From: Streptomyces mirabilis
Lineage (GTDB): Bacteria; Actinomycetota; Actinomycetes; Streptomycetales; Streptomycetaceae
Direction: 5' to 3'
NCBI RefSeq assembly: GCF_018310535.1
Contig: NZ_CP074102.1
Location: 310,001 to 374,000, forward strand
Length of the DNA stretch: 64,000 nucleotides
Positions 52,455 to 61,030 of the stretch are shown here, piece by piece; the first letter of the stretch is position 1; the number at the start of each line of letters is the position of its first letter. The notes beneath the pieces are model-generated. The model saw nothing but the letters and a program-made list of their open reading frames with translations. It was not told the origin of the DNA and did not search any database. The position numbers and the translations under genes were made by a program.

Positions 52455-53749
52455 CATCCCAATGCCGTTGTCAAACCGCGGGTGCGACACTCGGTGCGGA
52501 TTGGTAGCACGCTCCGTCACGGATCATCGCCCAGAGGACGTTCACTCTCCGCCGTGCGAGCGCGATCAGGGCTTGCTTGTGTCCCTTGCCCTCGGCGCGC
52601 TTGCGATCGTAGTAAGTCCGCGACGCCGGGCAGGATTTCAGGCTCGCCATCGCCGACAGGTAGAACACCCGCAGCAGGCCGCGATGGTAGCGCCGCGGGC
52701 GGTGGTGGTTGCCGCTGATGCGGCCGGAGTCGCGGGCAGCGGGGGCCACGCCTCCGTAGCCGGCAAGACGGTCGGCGCTCGCGAAGGCGGTCATGTGGCC
52801 GCCGGTGGCGGCGATGAACTCGGCACCGAGCTGAGTGCCCATTCCGGGCAGGCTGCAGATCACGTCGGCGTGCGGGTGCTCACGAAACCGGGCCTCGATG
52901 AGCGCATCGAGCTCGGCGATCTCCTCGTCGAGGACCATCACCGCCTTCGCGAGACGGACCGCCATGCCGGCGGCCAGCGTCTCGCCGGGCAGCGCGGTGT
53001 GCTGGGCCTGCGCCGCCTCCAGGGCGACCTTGGCCAGGGCCGCGGCGCTTCGGACCTTGCGATTACGCAGCCAGGTCTCGATACGCTTCGCGCCGGCGCG
53101 GCGGATGGCGGCCGGTGTCTGGTATCCCGTCAGGAGAATGACGGGACCCTTGTTGGTCAGGTCCAGCGCGCGTTCCAACGCGGGGAATAACTCCAGCAGT
53201 TGGGCGCGGAGCCGGTTGATCTGGCGGGTGCGGTCGCCTGCGCGGTCGGTGCGGCGGGTGGTGAGGATGCGCAGGTCGACGGCTATCTCGTCGCCGGGCC
53301 GCAGCAGGCCCAGGTCGCGACGCATGCGGGCCTGGTCGGCGATGACGAAGGCATCCTTGGCGTCGGTCTTGCCCTCACCGCGGTAGGTGCCGGACGCGCG
53401 GTGGACGGCCAGGCCGGTGAGGTAGGCCATGGGCTGACCGTGGTTGAGCAGCAGACCGATCAGCAGCGCAGCACCGCCGTGATTGACGTCCACCGCCCAC
53501 AGCACGTCCTGGTCGATGTCCAGGACGTCGCGGATCAGCTCCAGCAGGGCCGCCTCGTCATTCAGGACTCGGCGGGACAGCAGCCGTTCGCCCCGCTCGT
53601 TGATCACCACACAGTGGTGATGCTCCTTGCCGATGTCCATCCCGGCCCAGATCTGGGGCACGGCCACCTCCGTCAGCTCGTCGTCAGTCCATCCCGCAGA
53701 CGACCTCGCCGACGTAGTCCTACAGAGCGATCAAGTCGCGCATCCCAAT
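52455..53749 (-). mobile_element. Intact IS110-family element, about 1.29 kb
   Basis: The transposase gene is flanked by identical CATCCCAAT at 52455-52463 and 53741-53749, the likely shared core/target sequence of an IS110 insertion. There are no terminal inverted repeats, as expected. Right end TTGACAACGGCATTGGGA resembles that of the remnant at 38815. The noncoding left end before the start codon is about 74 bases. Confidence 0.7.
52471..53667 (-). CDS. IS110-family transposase (recombinase)
   Basis: A 398-aa enzyme with an N-terminal RuvC-like DEDD domain (WAGMDIGKEHHHCVV, VNHGGAALL, GKTDAKDAFVIADQ) and a C-terminal Tnp-20 domain (ICSLPGMGTQLGAEFIAATG; LAGYGGVAPAARDSG with the serine region). 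IS110 recombinases use a structured bridge RNA from the element's noncoding end. The gene looks complete. Confidence 0.8.
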   Translation of the reverse strand: MAVPQIWAGMDIGKEHHHCVVINERGERLLSRRVLNDEAALLELIRDVLDIDQDVLWAVDVNHGGAALLIGLLLNHGQPMAYLTGLAVHRASGTYRGEGKTDAKDAFVIADQARMRRDLGLLRPGDEIAVDLRILTTRRTDRAGDRTRQINRLRAQLLELFPALERALDLTNKGPVILLTGYQTPAAIRRAGAKRIETWLRNRKVRSAAALAKVALEAAQAQHTALPGETLAAGMAVRLAKAVMVLDEEIAELDALIEARFREHPHADVICSLPGMGTQLGAEFIAATGGHMTAFASADRLAGYGGVAPAARDSGRISGNHHRPRRYHRGLLRVFYLSAMASLKSCPASRTYYDRKRAEGKGHKQALIALARRRVNVLWAMIRDGACYQSAPSVAPAV

Positions 53750-53828
53750 TGGCGGTCGAGTCGTCGCGGGGCTCCGGGCGGTCATGTTCTCTGAGCCATC
53801 CGATCGGCTCCTCCATGACAGCCGCCGA
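53750..53828. other. 3' exon side of the group II intron, up to the IS110 border
   Basis: Seventy-nine bases separate the intron's 3' end from the IS110 left border. On the minus strand they can be read as an open frame (VMEEPIGWLREHDRPEPRDD) but no family is recognised. Confidence 0.35.
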
Positions 53829-53863
53829 GTAGCCGAGGGGAATCTCACCCCTCGGCTCTCACG

Positions 53864-53897
53864 GAACCGTGCGGAACGATCTCTCGTTACACGGCTC
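53864..53897 (-). ncRNA. Group II intron domain V
   Basis: Thirty-four bases that fold into the conserved catalytic hairpin: GAGCCG pairs with CGGTTC, with a GAGA-type tetraloop region between. This is the strongest single RNA signature in the window. Confidence 0.7.
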
Positions 53898-53909
53898 CTG
53901 CCGTCCTGG

Positions 53910-55184
53910 TCACCAGGCCGAGGTGGTGGTCCAAGGCCAGTGCGCGAACATGCGGGGATACCGCTTGGCGATCTCCCCCATCTTCGCAATGGCCTTCCGC
54001 TTCGCCCTGAGCCGCTCGTACTTCTTGCGGATCCATCGCACCAAGTAGGCGTTGATGCGCGTCAGAAGGGGATCCAGCCCCGACCGCCGGAAGCGGCCGT
54101 AGTACTGCATCCACCCCGCCACCCGTGGGTTGACCCACCGGGCGAGATCAACGAAGGAAAGGTCGGCCCGCGTATGAAGGTGCCAGGAACGGACCTCCGC
54201 ACTGAGCCGCTTCAGGGCCTCTTTGCTGATCTCCGGGTCGAAGGAGAGGAAGCTCTCCCCCTTCTTGTCCCGGCTCCTGCGGGCGCGGAAGGTGTACCCG
54301 AGGAAGGTGAACGCCGTGTGCTCGTACGAGTTCCGGCGCTTGCCGTCCTGGCAGTACACGATCCGGGTCTTGTCGGGATGCAGTCGCAGCCCGACCTGTT
54401 CCATCCTGTCCATCAGCGCGGCCAGCACCTCTGTGGCGTGGCGCTCGGTGACGCAGTGGATGACCGCGTCGTCCGCATAACGCTCGAACCAGACGCCCGG
54501 GTACTCCCTGGCGAGCCAGGTGTCGAACGCGTAGTGCATGAACAGGTTCGCCAGCACGGGCGAGACCGGTGCACCTTGTGGGGTCCCCCGGTCTCGGACC
54601 AGCAGGCTGCCGTCGGGCTGCTGCATCGGCGCTTGGAGCCACCTCCGCACATACAAAATCACCCAAACGGCATCAGTGTGGGCTTCCACCGCCTTGACAA
54701 GGAGGTCCCACCGGACACTGTCGAAGAACTTGGCGACATCGAGATCGATGACCCAATTCCTCTTCCAACAGCGGTCCCGACAGCGTGCGACCGCGTCCAG
54801 CGCCGACCGCCCGGGCCGGTATCCATACGAATCCGGGTGAAAAACAGGTTCCACCCGACGCATGAGATGCCTGGCCACCACGGTCTGCGCCACCCGGTCA
54901 GCCACACAAGGAATCCCAAGGATTCTCGCGCCTCCGCCACGCGGCTTAGGAATCTCCACCGAGCGCACCGGCCGCGGAAAGTAGGACCCCGACGACATCC
55001 GGTTCCAGACCTTGTAGAGGTTCCCCTTCAGATCCTTCTCGAACTCGTCAAGAGACTGCCCGTCCACCCCGGGAGCGCCCTTGTTCGCCCTGACTTCCTC
55101 CCACGCCTCCTTCACTTCCCACTTCGAAATCTCGAACGGCTTGGCCTGTGACTTCAACTGGTCCACCGAATTCCTCCCGGGCAC
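53910..55184 (-). CDS. ltrA: Group II intron reverse transcriptase/maturase
   Basis: A 424-aa intron-encoded protein. RT blocks: NKGAPGVDGQSLDEFE, RPVRSVEIPKPRGGG, DVAKFFDSVRW, GTPQGAPVSPVLANLF and the active-site YADD (WFERYADDAVIHC). Domain X/GIIM follows (GWMQYYGRFRRSGLD). There is no C-terminal HNH endonuclease, so mobility would rely on retrohoming without second-strand cleavage. The start follows GGGAGGAATTCG. Confidence 0.85.
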   Translation of the reverse strand: MPGRNSVDQLKSQAKPFEISKWEVKEAWEEVRANKGAPGVDGQSLDEFEKDLKGNLYKVWNRMSSGSYFPRPVRSVEIPKPRGGGARILGIPCVADRVAQTVVARHLMRRVEPVFHPDSYGYRPGRSALDAVARCRDRCWKRNWVIDLDVAKFFDSVRWDLLVKAVEAHTDAVWVILYVRRWLQAPMQQPDGSLLVRDRGTPQGAPVSPVLANLFMHYAFDTWLAREYPGVWFERYADDAVIHCVTERHATEVLAALMDRMEQVGLRLHPDKTRIVYCQDGKRRNSYEHTAFTFLGYTFRARRSRDKKGESFLSFDPEISKEALKRLSAEVRSWHLHTRADLSFVDLARWVNPRVAGWMQYYGRFRRSGLDPLLTRINAYLVRWIRKKYERLRAKRKAIAKMGEIAKRYPRMFAHWPWTTTSAW

Positions 55185-55693
55185 CGCCCGGTTGACGCGA
55201 TCAACTCAGCCACGAACGGCCCGGCCCCTTCGCTCCACCCCCGTTACAGGGGCTTCACCACTACTACGAGCCGGTCCGCCGGCGCGCCTGGCCTCGGTAC
55301 TCGATCCCTTGCAGTTTCGGCTGCTTGGGACACTCCCTCTCGCCCGCCATCAACACGAGCAGCGGCAAGGAACGCCTTCTCCTGTTCCATGCGGAAGCCG
55401 CAGACCGGGCTCACGTCGCCTGCATGCCGGACACCACCTGGCCAGTAAACGGGCACCCGCCAGACTCATCCCGGGATTGGGTATACACCCCGGTTTTGAT
55501 GTCAGATTTGGCTCTTACGACACGTCAGCAGCGATTCACTTGCGTTCGTCTTCCCGATCCCCACCTGACGCCTCTTACGACGCCTTTTCCTCGTCGCTCA
55601 CCACGACGGTCTTCAGCCAACGCAGCACGAGGTGGTTTGAAGCCTCCCCCCGCAGGGCGACTCCGAAGGGCCAACAACCTTCATCTTCCGCAC

Positions 55694-55944
55694 AGCATCA
55701 CTTCAAGAACTGTTCCTACAACCAGCTCCATCCACGTTCAGGACACAAATACCCGGAGCCCCTGGGCCCACCGATCTTACGAATGACCAGCGGAAACCCA
55801 CGCTTGAAAGGTAGGACAACCATGATCGCGAAGGCCCGCGGGCTCCTTGCGTCCAGGCCACCCACACCCCGGACCCGTCACAGTCAGCAACCGACCGTCA
55901 GATTGTCACCGCCGTACCCCCACCAAATTCGAAGACCCTCGTTG
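55694..55944. other. 5' exon region of the intron
   Basis: No gene is recognised. It contains the putative IBS side of the intron insertion site and separates it from the CYTH fragment. Confidence 0.3.
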
Positions 55945-56208
55945 CCGGCTGCGGTGTTGACCAAGACGCGGTTCAGCGTGCCGCCTTTGGGTATTGATGT
56001 TTTCGACGCTCCTCTGGAGGGCCTGGTCCTGGGAGAGGCCGAGTTCACCAGCGATGAAGAGGCACTGGGTTTTGTGCCACCCCCGGAGTGCGTGGCCGAG
56101 GTCACGGATGACGCTCGTTTCACCGGCAGGAGACTGGTCGAGACTTCCCGGCATGAGTTGGTGGCATGGCTGGCCGAGTATGGAATCCGTCTCAAGGCTT
56201 CCCGGTAG
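55945..56208 (+). pseudogene. C-terminal half of a CYTH-domain protein
   Basis: Encodes TKTRFSVPPLGIDVFDAPLE, GLVLGEAEFTSDEEALGFVP and VTDDARFTGRRLVETSRHEL, the C-terminal half of a CYTH (triphosphate tunnel) protein with its acidic EAEF motif. The N-terminal half with the ExExK motif is missing; the frame runs back into intron-proximal DNA. Confidence 0.65.
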
Positions 56209-56236
56209 TACGAAGGGTCGACACATTGCACCAGCG

Positions 56237-56979
56237 TCAGGACACCTTCGCTTTGCGTCGGCCGCCCCTGCCGGAGAGGGCTTTGATCAGTTCATCGCGG
56301 CTCATTGAGGAACGACCAGGAATGTTTGCGTCGGATGCCCTCTGGTAGAGCTCTGCCTTGCTCAGTTCTTTGAGCTCGGAAGGCTTCGGCGGCTTCTCTT
56401 CAGTCTTCTTCGTAGTCCGGGTCCGGCGTTTCTCTGCCGCTTCCTTGATATGCGTCGGTGGGCGACCACGCTGGGACGCTTCCTCTTCCGCACCGACTTG
56501 TTGTCTGTGGCTCTTGGCTGTTTCGACACTGGCTTGCAGGGCCGCCATGAGGTCGAGGACCTTCGTTGCCTTCGGGGGCGGCTCGCCCTTCCCGACTGTT
56601 CCGCTGACTATAGACCTTGGCGTACTCCTTGCCCTTCGGAACCAGGTAATACGTCTTGTCGAAGAAGACCGGTTCGACCTTCTCCAGGTCAACAAATCCG
56701 GTGATTTCCAGTGCCTTCGAGCGAGCGACCAGGGGCGAGTTCTTCCAACTCCTCGGGCTCGACCACTACGTAGTCTTTTCCTGTGTCATAGGCTTTGACG
56801 ATCTCCTCGAAGGGGACCTCGTCACCGGTGCGCTCGTTCACTCGCTTATTGCGTACTCGGTCGGAAGTGCCGCGCTGAAGCTGGTTGAACCGAATGGTAT
56901 GGCTTTCCGTCGCGGTAACCAGTTGCACTGGCATGGCGACCAACCCGAATGACAGAGCGCCGCTCCAGACTGCCGCCAT
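56237..56979 (-). pseudogene. ku: Ku family DNA end-binding protein, frameshifted and internally deleted
   Basis: From ATG 56979 the N-terminus is typical bacterial Ku (AAVWSGALSFGLVAMPVQLV; RVRNKRVNERTGDEVPFEEI). A CGAG tandem duplication (56718-56725) shifts the frame; without it the sequence reads KALEITGFVDLEKVEPVFFD and KTYYLVPKGKEYAKVY. It then jumps into the C-terminal region (PPPKATKVLDLMAALQASVE) and a SAP-like tail (KELSKAELYQRASDANIPGR). About 100 residues of the barrel core are missing. Non-homologous end joining cannot depend on this copy. Confidence 0.75.
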
Positions 56980-57060
56980 GACCTGTCACCTCCTTGGTTC
57001 CCATCCGACCGCCACTGGGCGCTGATCGCATCCCGGATCTCACCAGTCGGCGGAACGCAG

Positions 57061-57357
57061 TCAGTGCTGGCCGTGGTTGAGTGAGCGTGTGAGTTCCCGG
57101 TTCGCCGCCCGCGCGGCCTGGAGTTCTTCGGTGCGTTCTTCCAATTGGCTTTGGAGGTCGATCATGCGCTGTTCGAGGCCGGTGGCGTGCCGCTGGAGTT
57201 GGTCGAGGTCGGCCGAGGCCCCGAGCCCGGAGTCGCGCCATGCCTGTTCGCCGAGCAGCTGCGAAAGCCGCTTCTCCAACTGCTGCACTCGTGTGGCGAG
57301 GCGCCGATTGTGGTCGAGTGCGTTCGCCAGGTCCGCTTGGAGAGAGGCGCGGCTCAC
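57061..57357 (-). CDS. DUF6262-like coiled-coil protein, N-terminally truncated
   Basis: A 98-aa coiled-coil protein: SLQADLANALDHNRRLATRV, QQLEKRLSQLLGEQAWRDSG, LEQRMIDLQSQLEERTEELQ. It matches the C-terminal two thirds of DUF6262 proteins, which usually sit beside tyrosine recombinases of Tn554-like integrative units. The HTH-like N-terminus is missing or out of frame, so it may be nonfunctional. Start codon uncertain. Confidence 0.5.
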   Translation of the reverse strand: MSRASLQADLANALDHNRRLATRVQQLEKRLSQLLGEQAWRDSGLGASADLDQLQRHATGLEQRMIDLQSQLEERTEELQAARAANRELTRSLNHGQH

Positions 57358-57684
57358 CCGTTCGTGCCCGTCGGAGGATGCTGCCGGCGCGCTGGCAGCA
57401 GCGTGGCTACGCGGCCGGGCAATGCCGGTTTCCTGAGCCCTATAGCGTCACATGAAGGCGTCACGGTGTGACGCTTTCTGAACGTGATTGCCTCCGGCGA
57501 ACTGATGGTGGACGGTCGCCGCAAGTCCATCCAGGCCATGACCTCGCGGCTGCCGGACGCGTCGGCGCCCCGGGTCCCGGATGCCCGTTCCTGCAAGGTC
57601 AGGCCGGGCGCCCGCCGCCTCGGCCACCGTCGCCCTGCTCATGCCATTCGCCCCCTCCGACGTGCTGTGATGAGCCTCACCGCA
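57358..57684. other. Degenerate region before the TetR operators
   Basis: No gene is supported. On the minus strand a stretch (about 57590-57642) reads SRATVAEAAG, possibly the decayed N-terminus of the DUF6262 protein. Confidence 0.3.
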
Positions 57685-57738
57685 AACATGAGGGCCCCCT
57701 CGAGTACGCTGGCAACGTCGAACATGAGGGCCCCCTCC
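57685..57738. promoter_or_regulatory. Two TetR-type operators before the secreted-protein gene
   Basis: AACATGAGGGCCCCCTC occurs twice, its TGAGGG core starting at 57689 and 57725, exactly 36 bases apart. The same AACATGAGGG-N-CCCCTC sequence precedes the tetR gene at 59818. This ties the two loci into one regulon. Confidence 0.65.
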
Positions 57739-57842
57739 GAATGATCCTCACAGTTCGGCACCCGGCCGATCCGGATTCCCCGGATCACGGACAGGACGGC
57801 CGCCCGGTCAACGGAATCGCGGCACATCACAAGGAGATGACC

Positions 57843-58232
57843 ATGAACAAGTGGATCAAGCGCGTCTCGACCGCTGTCGCTTCTACGGCGCTGGCAGGCG
57901 GAGCCCTTCTCGGAGTCAGCGGCACGGCCTCGGCGGCGACGGCCTCGGCGCCCGGGGAGCACACGCACACCGCGATCACCGCCTTCGCCACCAGCGGCGA
58001 CCGCGCGGACCGATACCAGAGCGCCCACCACGAGGCACAGGACGACAGCTGGGGCGCACCCCGCGGCTGGTACACGAACGACGACCGCCAGGGCCACTAC
58101 GGTGAAGAGCGCTGGAACGGTAGCCACGTGTACGTCTGGGACGGGTACCGCTGGAACGAGGCGACCACGTACCGCGTCAGCACCGAGCGCTGGCACCTGG
58201 ACCAGGTCGCGTGGTACGCGAACCAGCGCTGA
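57843..58232 (+). CDS. Small secreted protein (129 aa), TetR-regulated
   Basis: ATG 57843 is six bases past AAGGAG; ATG 57837 is too close to it. The signal peptide is NKWIKRVSTAVASTALAGGA with cleavage near SGTASAATA. The mature part (about 90 aa) is rich in Trp, Tyr and Arg (GWYTNDDRQGHYGEERWNGS, VYVWDGYRWNEATTYRV). No family recognised. It lies downstream of two operators shared with the tetR gene. Confidence 0.68.
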   Translation: MNKWIKRVSTAVASTALAGGALLGVSGTASAATASAPGEHTHTAITAFATSGDRADRYQSAHHEAQDDSWGAPRGWYTNDDRQGHYGEERWNGSHVYVWDGYRWNEATTYRVSTERWHLDQVAWYANQR

Positions 58233-58512
58233 TGCGGCCGCAGGCCGGCACGGTCGGTTTGACCGGCCGCAACGACGTGGCTTTGGGCTGTGCCGTTGCG
58301 ACTCGTCAAACCGACCGCTCGCCGAGCCGACATCGAGCGCGAGCCGGTGACATCGCCCTCCGGCCGAACCGGGACAACACGCGGGATCCGTGTGTGCCGC
58401 TCCCGTCCACCGGCGCTTCCGGTCGCGCCGGTGGTACCGCCACCCCCGCGCCTCGAAGCACACGGGGAGCGATCGCAGTGCCGGGCAAGCGGGGACATGG
58501 AAGTGAGGGACC
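58233..58512. other. Intergenic region with a large inverted repeat
   Basis: The gap between the secreted-protein and SsgA-like genes. It contains the 58251-58317 hairpin and probably the SsgA-like promoter; nothing else is seen. Confidence 0.4.
58251..58317. terminator. Long nested hairpin downstream of the secreted-protein gene
   Basis: CGGTCGGTTTGAC (58251-58263) pairs perfectly with GTCAAACCGACCG (58305-58317). Inside, CGCAACG (58268-58274) pairs with CGTTGCG (58294-58300). It lies 19 bases after the stop codon; a bidirectional terminator is likely. Confidence 0.5.
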
Positions 58513-58935
58513 GTGAGATCGGTCAGAACCGTGGCACACGAGCTGCCCGTGCGGCTCGTCCTGTCGCACGACCTGTCGGTGCCGATACGTGCAGCACTGC
58601 AGTACGACGCGGATGATCCCTATGCCGTGCGTGCCGTCTTCCACACCCTGGACCAGAGCGGAACGGTCGAGTGGTTCCTCAGCCGCGACATGCTGGCTCA
58701 GGCTCTGAGCGAGCACACCGGGCACGGAGACGTGCACATGTGGCCGACCCGTGACTCGGGACGCGATGCGGTGTGCATGGTTCTTCGTTCGCCTGGGGGA
58801 TCGGCCCTGCTCGAGTTCCCCGCGCAGGGCGTGGAATCCTTCCTGCGCGAAACGCGGTCCGCGGTGCCGCCGGGGGCCGAATCCAGCCGGCTCGACCTGG
58901 ACGCCGAACTGGCACAGCTGCTGGCGGAAAACTGA
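58513..58935 (+). CDS. SsgA-like (SALP) sporulation/cell division protein
   Basis: A 140-aa SsgA family protein, found in sporulating actinomycetes, where members control septum and spore-wall formation. Marks: PVRLVLSHDLSVPIRAALQY, DDPYAVRAVFHT, WFLSRDMLAQAL, VHMWPTRD, RETRSAVPPGAESSRLDLDA. GTG 58513 follows GGAAGTGAGGGACC. Which SALP it is cannot be said. Confidence 0.82.
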   Translation: MRSVRTVAHELPVRLVLSHDLSVPIRAALQYDADDPYAVRAVFHTLDQSGTVEWFLSRDMLAQALSEHTGHGDVHMWPTRDSGRDAVCMVLRSPGGSALLEFPAQGVESFLRETRSAVPPGAESSRLDLDAELAQLLAEN

Positions 58936-59019
58936 ACGCCATCCCCTGGACGGTGACACCCCCGAGGGACTGAAGGCCCGGATGCCGACCGCGGCACCGG
59001 GCCCGCCGCATGTCCCGCT

Positions 59020-59085
59020 GTATGCCGCGTTGCCCGACGCCGTATGCCGTGTTGCCCAACGTCGTATGCCCTGTTGCCCGACGTC
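59020..59085. repeat. Three 22-bp tandem repeats
   Basis: Units at 59020, 59042 and 59064, each GTATGCC-N-TGTTGCCC-ACG like with one to three changes. They lie between the convergent SsgA-like and tetR genes, so they do not code for a known protein. Confidence 0.6.
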
Positions 59086-59097
59086 GTCAGCCGCGGC

Positions 59098-59802
59098 TCA
59101 TGTCTCCTCGCGGCACTCGCGGCACTCCTCTTCGGGGCACTCGAGAGTGGTGAGGGTCTGGTCGACCTGCTGGGGGGTCAGCGGGGGTTCGGGCAGCTCG
59201 TGGGCGCACTGGGCGCGGAAGGCGTCGAGCAGCAGGTGAAGCTGGCGGCGCCAGGCGTTGGGGGCGACGGCACGGGTGGCCCGGATGATCCCCACCTGGG
59301 ACCAGATCACGAAGACGATGTCCTCCGGAGTGACGTCGTCACGCAGGACGCCCTGCTCCTGGGCGTTGCGGAAGATCTGAGCAAGCCGTTCCTTCGAACG
59401 CTCGAACATTCCCCTGCCGAGCGCATGGACCGGCAGGCGAGCCGAGACCAGGTCATTGAAGGCCCGGTCACAGGCCTGCAGTTCGCAGAACTTTTCCAGG
59501 TAGTGGCAGAACCCCTCCCAGGCGTCGTCCATGGCCGCAGCCTCTTCGGCTGCGGCAAGCAGATCCGTGAACTTCGCGGTGAAGAGCTCTTCGACCAGGT
59601 CGAGCCGGCTGGGGAAGTGACGGTAGACCGTGCCGATCGCGACACCCGCCTCGCGGGCAACACCCTCCAAGGACGCGTCCAGCCCCTGCTCGGCGAAAGC
59701 CTTGCGGGCAGCCGCCACGATCGCGTCCCTGTTGCGCTGCGCGTCGCGGCGCAGCGGTTTGACCGGCGCCTGGGGCGCGGACAGGACGTGCTGGTGACTC
59801 AT
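59098..59802 (-). CDS. TetR-family transcriptional regulator
   Basis: A 234-aa TetR repressor. The HTH is RNRDAIVAAARKAFAEQGLD and VAREAGVAIGTVYRHFPSRL; the C-terminal ligand domain ends in a cysteine-rich tail (LECPEEECRECREE), unusual and possibly redox or metal sensing. Its operator-like palindrome is at 59818-59831, just upstream, and two close copies precede the secreted-protein gene at 57843. Confidence 0.85.
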   Translation of the reverse strand: MSHQHVLSAPQAPVKPLRRDAQRNRDAIVAAARKAFAEQGLDASLEGVAREAGVAIGTVYRHFPSRLDLVEELFTAKFTDLLAAAEEAAAMDDAWEGFCHYLEKFCELQACDRAFNDLVSARLPVHALGRGMFERSKERLAQIFRNAQEQGVLRDDVTPEDIVFVIWSQVGIIRATRAVAPNAWRRQLHLLLDAFRAQCAHELPEPPLTPQQVDQTLTTLECPEEECRECREET

Positions 59803-59817
59803 GCATCCAGACTAACA

Positions 59818-59831
59818 TGAGGGACCCCTCA
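59818..59831. promoter_or_regulatory. Perfect TetR operator TGAGGGACCCCTCA
   Basis: Six-base arms TGAGGG/CCCTCA around AC, 16 bases before the tetR start, preceded by AACA as in the copies at 57689 and 57725. Autoregulation is likely. Confidence 0.65.
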
Positions 59832-59930
59832 AATTAGGTTGTGATCTCGCTCACGGTACGGACGGAACGTGGTCCGGAAGCACGCACTCAGGGCGCACCG
59901 AAGACGACGAGACTCCGGCACGGGCCACTA

Positions 59931-61028
59931 GGGCGCGTATCGAGTCGTGATCAATGGGTGGTCCGGGTGAGGTCTTTGATCCAGATCATCGAGGCGCGTA
60001 GGTGGAGGCCGGCGAGGTAGCTGTCCGGGGTCTTGTCGTATCGGGTGGCGATGCCTCGCCAGGCCTTGAGCTTGTTGATCAGGCGCTCGACGGTGTTCCT
60101 CTCCTTGTAGAGGTCGGCGTCGTGGCTGACGGGGCGGCCGCCCCCGGAGCCCTTCTTCTTTCGGTTGGCGGCCTGGTCCTTCTTCTCCGGGATGACTGCC
60201 TTGATGCCGCGTTGGCGCAGGTGGGCCCGGTTGCCGCGGGACGAGTAGGCCTTGTCTCCGGCGACCGCGTCCGGCCGGGTGCGGGGACGGCCGACGGGGC
60301 CGCGGACCCTTAACTTCTTGAGCACCGGGATGAACTGCGGACTGTCCGCGGCCTGGCCCGCGGTCAGCACGAACGCCAGCGGGCGGCACTTGCGGTCGGC
60401 GGCCAGGTGGACCTTGCTGGTCTGCCCGCCCCTGGAGCGTCCGAGGAGAGCGGCCTTCAGGCGGAGTCTTCGCCGACGCCGGATGCGTCGTCGTTCCTCC
60501 CACTCGGGATCTGCTGTGACGTCCTGCCCGCTTTGTTCTTCGAGGCTGCCCCCTTTGACCTGGTCTTCTCCTCCTCGGCGGCAGCCTTCTCCAGTGCAGT
60601 GATGACGTCCTCGCCCAGGTGCATCCCGGCGGCGTCGTGGTGTGCCCGCGCGGTGGTGGAGTCGATGCTGACCAGGGACAGGTCCACCTCGCCCCGCTTC
60701 GCCGCTTCCGCGATCAGGCCCTCCAGCAGGGCCTCGAAGACGCCGGCGTCACGCCACTGCCGGAAGCGGTTGTGCACGGTCGACCAGGCGCCGAACTCCC
60801 GCGGCATCTCCCGCCACTGCCCGCCGGTCTTGAACCGCCAGATCACACCCTCGAACTGGTACCGAAGCCGTTCGGGGTACGGGCCGTACGCGCCGATCGG
60901 CAGGTACGGCCCGATGAACTCCCACTCTGCATCCGTCAGTTGCACTCGCGTCACGCAAGAAGGCCTACCGGACCAGACCCCGCCGCGAGAGCAAATCCCG
61001 CAGATTGATCACGACTCGATACGCGCCC
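59931..61028 (-). mobile_element. IS5-family (IS427-like) element 1
   Basis: Terminal inverted repeats are perfect over 25 bases (GGGCGCGTATCGAGTCGTG... at 59931 and its complement ending at 61028), flanked by TA at 59929-59930 and 61029-61030. It holds one frameshifted transposase. Element 2 begins immediately after the right TA. Confidence 0.82.
59951..60954 (-). CDS. IS5-family transposase made by -1 frameshifting (element 1)
   Basis: Frame A (60457-60954) starts TRVQLTDAEWEFIGPYLPIG and contains the first catalytic Asp (SIDSTTARAHHDAAG). Frame B, reached by a -1 shift near a GGTCAAAGGGGG slip site (about 60547-60558), carries RGGQTSKVHLAADRKCRPLA, GDKAYSSRGNRAHL (second Asp) and NTVERLINKLKAWRG (Glu). 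The coordinates join both frames; the codon phase confirms -1. Confidence 0.78.
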
Positions 61029-61030
61029 TA

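Larger units (their letters stand above)
53829..55693 (-). mobile_element. Group II intron, about 1.87 kb
   Basis: The 3' part has a canonical 34-nt domain V (53864-53897, starting GAGCCGTGT, ending ACGGTTC) and a domain VI hairpin (53831-53859), then a 3' end in AC near 53829. The reverse transcriptase lies inside domain IV. The 5' end is tentative: GTGCGGAAG at about 55693 fits the GUGYG consensus. Some 500 bases of structured noncoding DNA (55190-55690) form domains I-III. Confidence 0.65.

Noticed and set aside
57685..57738. Repeated AACATGAGGG considered as transposon ends
   Set aside because: The copies are in direct orientation 36 bases apart and match the palindrome before tetR, so operators explain them better.
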